From NCBI GenBank assembly GCA_029932835.1, contig JAOZPI010000026.1, positions 1 to 11,835 on the forward strand: 11,835 bases of DNA, in the 5' to 3' direction. How positions within the stretch are numbered: position 1 is the first letter of the stretch; the number at the start of each line of letters is the position of its first letter. The notes below the pieces were generated by a model. That model did no database searches, was not told the DNA's origin, and worked only from the letters and a program-made list of their open reading frames with translations. Below, one piece after another: positions 1 to 5,242 of this stretch. The translations under genes were made by a program, and so were the position numbers. This DNA comes from an archaeon (lineage in GTDB: Archaea; Altiarchaeota; Altiarchaeia; JAFGQM01).

Positions 1-640
1 CGAGAGGGTAAAGCACTTAGCATACGAACTGGTCACGGTTCCAGGAATGAGAATGTCATCTAGGACTGGAGAATTTATATCTGCAGATGATCTTCTACAA
101 GAGGGGATAAAGCGGGTAATGGACGAGGTTGAAAGGAGAGGCCTTAAACTAAGCAATGAGGAAAAGGAGGAGATATCAAGGGCAATAGCGGTGGGTGCTA
201 TTAGGTTTAATATGGTGAAAATAACTCCCCTGAAACCCATTGTCTTTCGGTGGGATGAAGCTCTAAATCTTGAAGGGGAATCTGCCCCATACCTCCAGTA
301 CAGCCACGCTCGTGCTTGCAGGATACTGGAAAAGAGCACATCTGCGGAAAATCCAGACCCTATCCACTACAAATTTAACGAATTTGAGAGGGAGCTTATT
401 ATACTGCTCTATCGATTTCCCGAGGTAATTCAGGAATCTGCAACCTCCCTAAAGCCAAACATACTTGCTGGGTACCTCTTGTCACTGGCGGAAGCCTTTA
501 ATCGCTTTTATCTCAAGTGTCCTGTTCTCGACTCCAAGAGGGATGTAATGGCCATGCGTCTCTCTCTAGTCCGCTCCTTCAAGCAGGTTATGGCCACTGG
601 TTTGGGGCTCCTTGGCATCAAGCCCCTGGAGAGGATGTGA
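1..640 (+). CDS. argS: arginyl-tRNA synthetase, C-terminal part (5' end outside window)
   Basis: This is the last 212 codons of a class I arginyl-tRNA synthetase, which charges tRNA-Arg with arginine in the cytoplasm. The frame is open from base 2, with no start codon needed inside the window. It begins a few residues before the signature loop, read here as GMRMSSRTGE, the ArgS counterpart of KMSKS that contacts ATP. The lysine before MSSR is arginine in this copy. After it comes the helical anticodon-binding (DALR-type) domain, including AIRFNMVKITPLKPIVF, the SAPYLQYSHARACRIL helix that is highly characteristic of ArgS, and the usual terminal LLGIKPLERM. About two thirds of the enzyme, with the HIGH motif and catalytic core, lies upstream. 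The gene is convergent with truD, 42 bp away. Family assignment is secure. Confidence 0.95.
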   Translation, partial: ERVKHLAYELVTVPGMRMSSRTGEFISADDLLQEGIKRVMDEVERRGLKLSNEEKEEISRAIAVGAIRFNMVKITPLKPIVFRWDEALNLEGESAPYLQYSHARACRILEKSTSAENPDPIHYKFNEFERELIILLYRFPEVIQESATSLKPNILAGYLLSLAEAFNRFYLKCPVLDSKRDVMAMRLSLVRSFKQVMATGLGLLGIKPLERM

Positions 641-682
641 TCTGGCCTCTGGCTTGTTCCATAATCCCAGATTTATTTCCCT

Positions 683-1843
683 CTAAGCCTTCATTATCTC
701 TCTGAGGAGTACAGTAGCATAAGAGCCTGGTGGTAGCGAGAACCTAATCCGCAACGTTGTTTGACCGCCCTCCGATCTTTCCTCCAAGAGCTCAAATCCG
801 GAGAAACTAACCAGGCATTCTCTTTCCTCCCCCCTCATGCTCATTTCTGGCATTGAGTTTATTCTAAAATCCGACTCTTGAACCCCCTCCTCCTCAAGAA
901 CCTCTGCCATCACTCCGCTGCTCTTTACCTCATAGCCTGGCAGCGTGATGCTTTTTGGTATCTCCCCCGCCCCCATACTCCTGCTCAGAGCCAGATTGAA
1001 AAGGTAGGCCTGATACGAATGAACAAACAGCCATCGGAGCTTCTTTGGTAGGGCTCTCAATCCCCCAATATAGTCTGTGGGATTCCTTGCCAGTCTGTTC
1101 AAAACGCTTTTTTCAAATCCCAAATACTTGGGAAAGTGTTGAAATGCTCTTCCAAAATCCAGCGATTCTCTGAGCTCGTTTCTGGCCTCCCTTGCCTCTT
1201 CTGGTTCTCCGTAGCTATCGCAAAGGTACCTAAGTACAGCCTCCTCAAACTCCCCCTTCACTATGAGTCTCCCAATCTCGTGGTTGTTGGCCCTCGCTCC
1301 GAACCTCTGCCTTCCAAAGAAGTTTGGTATTCTTCCTCCAAGCTCCTCTATTGTGGACCTCACCAACGCCCTTGCTCCCTCTCTTGGGTTTCTCACCACC
1401 ACAGTAAACCGATTTCCAGCTAGCCCCCCCAGTCGAACAGGTTCCGGGGCCTTTGAAAAATCCCTGAGGGTTATATCCCGTATCCTCACAGACCCTAACT
1501 TCTCTTTGGGGACCCTCCATATGGACATCCTTTGCGTGGTTATAGCCCTTCTGTCTTTCGTTCCTGCAAATTTTATTCTCTTGCGAGAAACTCCACACGA
1601 CTTTGCTATCTCCCTTACCGCCCGCAGTGTGTCCCAGTTTCGCTTCTCTAGTGTAAAGTGTGTGTATTCCCCCCCTAATCCCTCAAATCTTTGTGATTTC
1701 CCTATTTCTAGAACCCTGCCGTCTGGAAGTATCTCCTCTACTAAAAAGTCTTCTACCTCCCTCTTTATCTCTCCTCCGATCCCCGGGGTGTGGGAAAGGT
1801 AGACCAAAATCCCTACCCTTCTGTCTAAGGCTGGGACTTCCAT
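683..1843 (-). CDS. truD: tRNA pseudouridine(13) synthase TruD
   Basis: This 386-aa protein matches archaeal TruD, which isomerises uridine 13 of tRNA to pseudouridine. The TruD signature FAGTKDRRAITTQ lies at residues 92-104, with Asp97 as the expected catalytic aspartate. The conserved NFFGRQRFG stretch is at 174-182, and a LFVHSYQAYLFN segment follows near 273-284. Length is normal for the archaeal family, and the region between about 185 and 350 is where the family-specific TRUD insertion domain sits. The start ATG (1843-1841) shares a base with the stop of the upstream zinc-ribbon gene in a TGATG junction, so the two are probably cotranscribed and translationally coupled. It converges on argS. 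Confidence 0.95.
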   Translation of the reverse strand: MEVPALDRRVGILVYLSHTPGIGGEIKREVEDFLVEEILPDGRVLEIGKSQRFEGLGGEYTHFTLEKRNWDTLRAVREIAKSCGVSRKRIKFAGTKDRRAITTQRMSIWRVPKEKLGSVRIRDITLRDFSKAPEPVRLGGLAGNRFTVVVRNPREGARALVRSTIEELGGRIPNFFGRQRFGARANNHEIGRLIVKGEFEEAVLRYLCDSYGEPEEAREARNELRESLDFGRAFQHFPKYLGFEKSVLNRLARNPTDYIGGLRALPKKLRWLFVHSYQAYLFNLALSRSMGAGEIPKSITLPGYEVKSSGVMAEVLEEEGVQESDFRINSMPEMSMRGEERECLVSFSGFELLEERSEGGQTTLRIRFSLPPGSYATVLLREIMKA

Positions 1844-2106
1844 CAGTCCTCTTCGTTCTCTGGGTTTCTAACACTTATATACACCCCGTTCTTGAGGCAC
1901 TCCCCACAAAAGTATCTCCGGTCTGAATCCACTACAATGGTTTCCCCATCTCTAGTTACCTGCTCTATTGTGGCCCTGATGTAGCCACTATCCTTATCCA
2001 GAACCCTGCCACAATTTGAACAGTACTCCTTCACCTCGCTCAGGCTTTCGGGCAGTTGGGCCATTTCCTCCTTCATCCTCGCTCTCATTTTATTTATCTG
2101 ACTCAT
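1843..2106 (-). CDS. small zinc-ribbon protein coupled to truD
   Basis: This is an 87-aa soluble protein I do not recognise by name. Two cysteine pairs, Cys29/Cys32 (CSNC) and Cys67/Cys70 (CGEC), are 34 residues apart, with beta-prone sequence between them (GYIRATIEQV, GETIVVD), the expected form of a single-zinc ribbon. The first 25 residues are a charged, Met- and Glu-rich helix; the tail is acidic (NPENEED). There is no signal peptide or membrane segment. Its stop overlaps the truD start, so the two form an operon with this gene first. That suggests an RNA- or tRNA-related role, but this is inference from position only. The start is the ATG at 2106. A second Met at residue 7 is an alternative, since no clear ribosome-binding site precedes either. 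Confidence 0.8.
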   Translation of the reverse strand: MSQINKMRARMKEEMAQLPESLSEVKEYCSNCGRVLDKDSGYIRATIEQVTRDGETIVVDSDRRYFCGECLKNGVYISVRNPENEED

Positions 2107-2164
2107 CTTAAAAAGGTTTACTCTTTATCTTCTGTATTAAAAAAGAAAAACCAAATTTTACCCC

Positions 2165-2172
2165 TTTAAATA
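2165..2172 (-). promoter_or_regulatory. candidate TATA box for the zinc-ribbon/truD unit
   Basis: On the minus strand this reads TATTTAAA, preceded by the purine-rich AAAAGG expected of a BRE. It lies about 60 nt before the ATG at 2106, which would leave a leader of roughly 35 nt. Assigned from sequence match and position only. Confidence 0.35.
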
Positions 2173-2213
2173 CCTTTTTATCCTGTAACTTTGCCTTGGT
2201 GACAAAAACCATC

Positions 2214-2223
2214 CTTTTAAAGG
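2214..2223 (+). promoter_or_regulatory. candidate TATA box for tRNA-Thr
   Basis: The A/T block CTTTTAAAGG is centred about 28 nt before the tRNA 5' end, the spacing expected for an archaeal box A driving a stable RNA. The match to TTTAWATA is imperfect. Confidence 0.35.
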
Positions 2224-2245
2224 AAAAAAGGCAAAAATAAGGGAT

Positions 2246-2380
2246 GCCTCCGTAGCTCAGTCAGGTAGAGCGCTTCCTTGGTATGGCCTTTTCTTCTGGA
2301 GAAAAGCGCCAGCGGAAGAGCACCATCTGCTGAGAACTCCAATAAGGAAGAGGTCCCGGGTTCAATTCCCGGCGGGGGCT
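2246..2380 (+). tRNA. tRNA-Thr (anticodon GGU), with a 61-nt intron at 37/38
   Basis: All arms can be paired by eye. Acceptor GCCTCCG (2246-2252) pairs with CGGGGGC (2373-2379) with one G-U. The D stem is GCTC/GAGC (2255-2258/2268-2271). The anticodon stem is CTTCC (2273-2277) with GGAAG (2346-2350). The T arm is CCGGG-TTCAATT-CCCGG (2356-2372), and the variable loop is AGGTC. The anticodon is GGT at 2280-2282, reading ACC. Discriminator T at 2380 fits the archaeal tRNA-Thr U73 identity base, and no CCA is encoded. The intron is 2284-2344, between positions 37 and 38. Loop bases TTGG (2278-2281) pair with CCAA (2339-2342), placing 3-nt bulges TAT and TAA around the two cut sites as expected for the archaeal splicing endonuclease. 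The mature tRNA would be 74 nt. Confidence 0.93.
2284..2344 (+). other. tRNA-Thr intron with two internal hairpins
   Basis: This is the 61-nt intron removed from tRNA-Thr. TGGC-CTTTTC pairs with GAAAAG-C-GCCA (2284-2311, one bulged C, 7-nt loop). AGCGGA pairs with TCTGCT (2311-2331, one G-U, 9-nt loop), sharing the A at 2311. The inner helix of the bulge-helix-bulge is weak, only about two pairs after the TAT bulge, so the motif is of the relaxed type. I see no box C (RTGATGA), so it is probably not a C/D guide RNA. Confidence 0.8.
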
Positions 2381-2407
2381 CTTTATCCTCTATACCCCCC
2401 TTGCCCT

Positions 2408-3343
2408 TCATCCCTTGTCCCTTTCGTAGACCTCCAATGCTTCATCCACACTCTTTCCGTGCAGTGTGATCGCACTTATTGCGTTGCACATCGCTACAGC
2501 TTCTTTGAGGGGTTTTTGGTGAATATTGCGTCCAGTTGCATTTCCGCTAGCTCCACTTATATATATCTGGTCATGTAGTCTTTGCAGGAATTTTCTCACA
2601 TCAGTGGAAGATCCGCCGGCACATACAACTCTTGTCCTTCCTGCCGCCTTTATTGCCTCTTTGAAGGCCTCTGCAGAATCAACCCCCTCCTTCTTTGGGT
2701 AATTCACCTTAACAAAGTCTGCTCCAAGACAAGCCCCTACCCCAGTAGCACCAGCTATAAGGTGAGGATCCTTCTCATCTGGCACTGCTTTCCCTCGCGG
2801 ATAGATCCATAGAACTACAACCATCCCGTTTTTATGGGCATCATATACAATATTTGCTGCTTGTTGTAGCATCTCCTTCTCAAACTCACTCCCCAGGTAT
2901 ATTGTATAGCCAACCCCCAGAATCTTTAGCTCAGGGTTGTTCTTTTTGAACTCCACTACTTTGTCCACACTCAGCCACTGGTTACTGAACGGGTCCATCT
3001 GTTCTGTTTTTACCAGGTTTGTCTTTGAGTTGAGTTTTACCAGATAGTTCACATCTGCATAATCCCTTGCATATCTTGCGATCAATCCCAATTGTGTTGC
3101 AAATACCCCAATTTCCCCCTGGGACGCTATCTCAAAAAGATGTTCGGGATCTGCATCATCTTCAGCTATCCCCTCACCATAGAAATCGTTATTTAGGTGC
3201 TCCACCTTCTGATCTCCGGCAAAGAGCATAAGATGACCTGTTCCCTTTGTTATCTCCATATAATTTTTTGTGTACTCCCCCTCCATACTCTTCGGCACCG
3301 TGGCTGGTATCCTTATATCTGAGGCTTTGATTTTCGGTTCCAT
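2408..3343 (-). CDS. class I fructose-bisphosphate aldolase, DhnA/FbaB type
   Basis: This 311-aa TIM-barrel enzyme belongs to the archaeal DhnA-type class I aldolase family. The likely reaction is reversible condensation of dihydroxyacetone phosphate and glyceraldehyde-3-phosphate to fructose-1,6-bisphosphate. The expected Schiff-base lysine is Lys212 in ADFVKVNYP. Asp44 sits in AGDQKVEH, and the phosphate-binding end of the barrel is SGASGNATGRNIHQ (263-276). The frame is open further upstream to 3424, but those 27 residues (basic and Ile-rich, across the promoter) do not look like the family. The ATG at 3343, before the conserved KIKASDIRIPA segment, is preceded by GGGGGAT. Some relatives make aromatic-amino-acid precursors (ADH synthase) instead. 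The divergent FBPase next door favours gluconeogenesis. Confidence 0.87.
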   Translation of the reverse strand: MEPKIKASDIRIPATVPKSMEGEYTKNYMEITKGTGHLMLFAGDQKVEHLNNDFYGEGIAEDDADPEHLFEIASQGEIGVFATQLGLIARYARDYADVNYLVKLNSKTNLVKTEQMDPFSNQWLSVDKVVEFKKNNPELKILGVGYTIYLGSEFEKEMLQQAANIVYDAHKNGMVVVLWIYPRGKAVPDEKDPHLIAGATGVGACLGADFVKVNYPKKEGVDSAEAFKEAIKAAGRTRVVCAGGSSTDVRKFLQRLHDQIYISGASGNATGRNIHQKPLKEAVAMCNAISAITLHGKSVDEALEVYERDKG

Positions 3344-3471
3344 CTTTATCCCCCTGTTTATTATACTTATATAGCTTATAATAAAAATCCGTCTTTTGTG
3401 CTTATCCCCCGTTAGTTTATACACCCCTGTTTATATCCTACTAATAAGTAATATTAAGATAGGTGGTTACG
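3344..3471. promoter_or_regulatory. divergent promoter region with repeated C-tract motifs
   Basis: This 128-bp A/T-rich spacer must hold both promoters. For the aldolase (-), CTATATAAG at 3366-3374 or TTATTATAAG at 3374-3383 can serve as TATA box. For the FBPase (+), TTTATAT at 3430-3436 is placed for a start near 3459, followed by the ribosome-binding site AGGTGGT at 3461-3467. Repeated words lie on these elements. TTATCCCCC occurs at 3346-3354 and 3402-3410, and CCCCTGTTTAT at 3351-3361 and 3424-3434. The first copy sits between the aldolase TATA box and its start codon; the last overlaps the FBPase TATA box. This is what a shared operator set would look like; the regulator is unknown. Confidence 0.55.
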
Positions 3472-4359
3472 ATGGAAAAAAGACTGGAAGACTCAATAGG
3501 CTGGATGGATGAGGCCCTCCAGAAGGCGATATTAACAATAGCCCATCTCTCAGCTGACATGAGGTATGAGTTTCCTGAGAAGCGGGGGGCAACAACTACA
3601 AAGAACATCTACGGAGAGACACAGCAAAAGCTGGACGTGTGGGCAGATAAGATATTAACAGAGGCTCTTCTCAATACCGGATCGGTGAGAGCAGTGATTT
3701 CTGAAGAGCGCGAGAATCCCACCACCGGGCCTGGGGAGTATGTAATAACAATGGACCCGCTGGATGGTTCATCCAACATAAAGAGTAACAACATCTTTGG
3801 GACAATCATCGGCATCCACAAAGAGAAGGAACTACTTGTTCCTGGAAAGAAGCAGATAGCTGCACTCTATGTCCTCTACGGCCCAATCACATCAATAGTG
3901 ATGGCAACTGAGGACGGTGTGTGTGAGTATGATTACGAGGAGAGAAAGCGGTCCTACTACCTGAGCAGAGAAGGGATAACTCTCCCTGAAGAGGGGAAGA
4001 TCTATAGCGTTGGTGGGGGTAATGAAGGCTGGTCATCTCCCTTCTCCAGCTTTGTGGATTCCTTGGTAGAAAGACACCTAAAGCTCAGGTATGGGGGGGC
4101 ATTTGTTGGGGATGTCAATCAGGTTTTGAACTATGGTGGCATCTTCTGTTATCCAGAGACCGCGAAGAAACCGCAAGGTAAGTTGCGATTGGTTATTGAG
4201 TGTAATCCCATGGCTTTTATTATGACAAAGGCAGGGGGTGCTGCCAGTAATGGGCATGGCGACATACTCAAGATAAAACCAAGGGAGATAACAGAGAGGA
4301 CGCCAGTTTATCTTGGAAACAAGGATCTCGTAGGGGAGCTTGAAAGGGCCCTGCGATAG
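3472..4359 (+). CDS. fbp: fructose-1,6-bisphosphatase, class I
   Basis: This 295-aa cytoplasmic enzyme hydrolyses fructose-1,6-bisphosphate to fructose-6-phosphate, the committed step of gluconeogenesis. It is the FBPase I fold known from bacteria and eukaryotes. It has the metal-binding SEEREN (77-82) and MDPLDGSSN (94-102, Asp95 and Asp98), YGGAFVGDVNQVL in the sugar-phosphate region (207-219), GKLRLVIECNPMAF (236-249) with a metal-ligand glutamate at 243, and the terminal RTPVYLGNKDLV. Length is slightly short of the usual 320-340 aa. The ATG at 3472 is chosen over an in-frame GTG at 3463 because AGGTGGT overlaps that GTG and is correctly spaced from the ATG. Many archaea use the bifunctional aldolase/phosphatase instead; I see no such protein here. 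Confidence 0.95.
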   Translation: MEKRLEDSIGWMDEALQKAILTIAHLSADMRYEFPEKRGATTTKNIYGETQQKLDVWADKILTEALLNTGSVRAVISEERENPTTGPGEYVITMDPLDGSSNIKSNNIFGTIIGIHKEKELLVPGKKQIAALYVLYGPITSIVMATEDGVCEYDYEERKRSYYLSREGITLPEEGKIYSVGGGNEGWSSPFSSFVDSLVERHLKLRYGGAFVGDVNQVLNYGGIFCYPETAKKPQGKLRLVIECNPMAFIMTKAGGAASNGHGDILKIKPREITERTPVYLGNKDLVGELERALR

Positions 4360-4390
4360 ATAAGATATCATCGGCGAAAAAGTATAGAGC

Positions 4391-4438
4391 GGGGGCCTGA
4401 GCCCCCAATTCTCCCTATAGTCCGCCTCCTACTTTTTA
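4391..4438. terminator. hairpin plus T-run between convergent fbp and small zinc-protein gene
   Basis: GGGGGC-CTGA-GCCCCC (4391-4406) is a perfect 6-bp G/C stem with a 4-nt loop. Flanking TATAG (4383-4387) and CTATA (4415-4419) can extend it with internal mismatches. A T5 run follows at 4433-4437 on the + strand. It begins 32 bp after the fbp stop, and a terminator is expected between two converging genes. Archaeal termination relies mainly on the T-run. Confidence 0.5.
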
Positions 4439-4657
4439 TTCCAAAACGGGAACCTGTCCCAAAACGGGAGCCTGTCCCGCCCGGAATAAAGATGAGTTTG
4501 CACAGGCGGTGCAGAGGTTTCTTGAGTGCTTGCATTTTCTACAAAAATCGGATCCACAGTTTCTGCACCTGCCTGCATATTCCTCTCCTGGATCCATGAC
4601 TCTTCCGCAGACCTCGCACACCCGAGTCTTTTGCCGTATCCAGACGAGAGAAACCAT
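4436..4657 (-). CDS. small protein with four CxxC pairs (treble-clef/RING-like)
   Basis: This 73-aa protein contains eight cysteines in four CxxC knuckles: Cys14/17 (CEVC), 31/34 (CRNC), 39/42 (CRKC) and 49/52 (CTAC). The spacings between knuckles are 13, 4 and 6 residues. That is enough for two zinc ions, perhaps in a cross-brace arrangement, but the fold is inferred from spacing only. There is no membrane segment. The last 13 or so residues (GQAPVLGQVPVL plus Glu) are encoded by two 18-bp tandem repeats and have low complexity. The ATG at 4657 is preferred over GTG at 4666 because GAGGGTG ends 6 nt before it. It is last in a same-strand series running from TBP. I do not recognise the family; function unknown. 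Confidence 0.7.
   Translation of the reverse strand: MVSLVWIRQKTRVCEVCGRVMDPGEEYAGRCRNCGSDFCRKCKHSRNLCTACANSSLFRAGQAPVLGQVPVLE
4442..4477. repeat. two 18-bp tandem repeats, each a hairpin plus T4 on the minus strand
   Basis: The unit CAAAACGGGARCCTGTCC occurs at 4442-4459 and 4460-4477 with one difference (A/G). On the minus strand each copy gives a short hairpin followed by TTTT: CGGGA-CAGGC-TCCCG with a 5-bp stem, and GGGA-CAGGT-TCCC with 4 bp. The repeats encode the GQ(A/V)PVL tail of the overlapping small zinc protein. From memory, the GGGACAGG...CCC core resembles dispersed REP-like repeats found in many genomes; this was not checked. Confidence 0.85.
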
Positions 4658-4681
4658 ACAAAACACCCTCGTATATAGAAA

Positions 4682-4723
4682 GAGAAGCTTATTATAGTTA
4701 TCCCCCGTAAATATTAGCTTCTC
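4682..4723 (-). promoter_or_regulatory. promoter of the four-CxxC gene inside an inverted repeat
   Basis: On the minus strand CTATAATAAG (4688-4697) is a plausible TATA box about 35 nt before the ATG at 4657. Immediately upstream of it lies the C-tract word TTATCCCCCGT (+ strand, 4698-4708), also found between the aldolase and FBPase genes at 3402-3412. The whole is bracketed by a perfect 8-bp inverted repeat, GAGAAGCT (4682-4689) and AGCTTCTC (4716-4723). The rest of the gap up to 4804 shows nothing I can name. Confidence 0.5.
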
Positions 4724-4804
4724 CTGATAATATTTTTCTTGGTTGGAAAATTTGTTCCTTGGGCCCTAGAAAAGTGGATGTTCTATTCCGCCCCTTACCA
4801 TGTC

Positions 4805-5149
4805 TCACTCCGCACTCATCGCGCACCTATTAGCCCCTTCTTCTATCGCCTTTCTCAGGATCCCGCTAACATAACTCTCAAGCTCTGAATTTACATGCTC
4901 TGTTTGCCTATACCCAGAGCCTCTCTTGTAATACTCTATCCCCCCTATTCTACATAATCGCGACGTCCCTACTGGTTCTATCTGAATTGAAACTGCATAG
5001 TCCGAGAAGTCCTGTGGTATAAAGGGGGAGGAGACTGTGAAGCTCTTGGTCAGTTCCTCATATTTAAATCCATACTCCTTCAACACGCTCTTGATCCTGT
5101 TCAGGTCTACTACCCCCTCCTTAATTGATTTCCTTGCTTTCCTTTTCAT
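4805..5149 (-). CDS. hypothetical 114-aa basic protein
   Basis: I do not recognise this protein. It begins with a strongly basic stretch (MKRKARKSIKEG), then a probable helix (DLNRIKSVLKEYGFKYEELTK), a beta-rich middle with FTVSSPFIP and YAVSIQIEPVG, and a C-terminal helix (SELESYVSGILRKAIEEG). This is a compact alpha-beta layout without signal peptide or membrane segment. Three cysteines are scattered and do not form a metal motif. The start is uncertain: ATG at 5149 is 13 nt after GGAGG, while an in-frame GTG at 5161 nearly touches that site. It lies about 90 bp downstream of the presenilin-like gene on the same strand, with no obvious promoter, so cotranscription is possible. An open frame with a good ribosome-binding site supports it being real. 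Confidence 0.7.
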   Translation of the reverse strand: MKRKARKSIKEGVVDLNRIKSVLKEYGFKYEELTKSFTVSSPFIPQDFSDYAVSIQIEPVGTSRLCRIGGIEYYKRGSGYRQTEHVNSELESYVSGILRKAIEEGANRCAMSAE

Positions 5150-5242
5150 CTTGTGTCTCACACCTCCTCAACAAAAGCCTAAGCTACCTCATCAATGATC
5201 TGCAACATAGCACGGATGTGAAGTTTTATTTTGAATCACGCT

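Noticed and set aside
1263..1802. 179-codon open frame on the + strand opposite truD
   Set aside because: It is antisense to the TruD catalytic motif region with no recognisable domain; truD explains the conservation expected here.
2284..2344. Box C/D guide RNA hidden in the tRNA intron
   Set aside because: A CTGA is present at 2329-2332, but there is no box C near the intron start and no C'/D' pair, so the two hairpins are the better description.
2217..2411. 64-codon frame antisense to the tRNA (and a 63-codon sense frame)
   Set aside because: Both run through the tRNA arms; peptides such as PPPGIEPGTSSL are typical false translations of antisense tRNA.
3344..3424. 27-residue N-terminal extension of the aldolase
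   Set aside because: It would cover the aldolase TATA boxes and the C-tract motifs, is basic and Ile-rich unlike the family, and the ATG at 3343 fits the family N-terminus.
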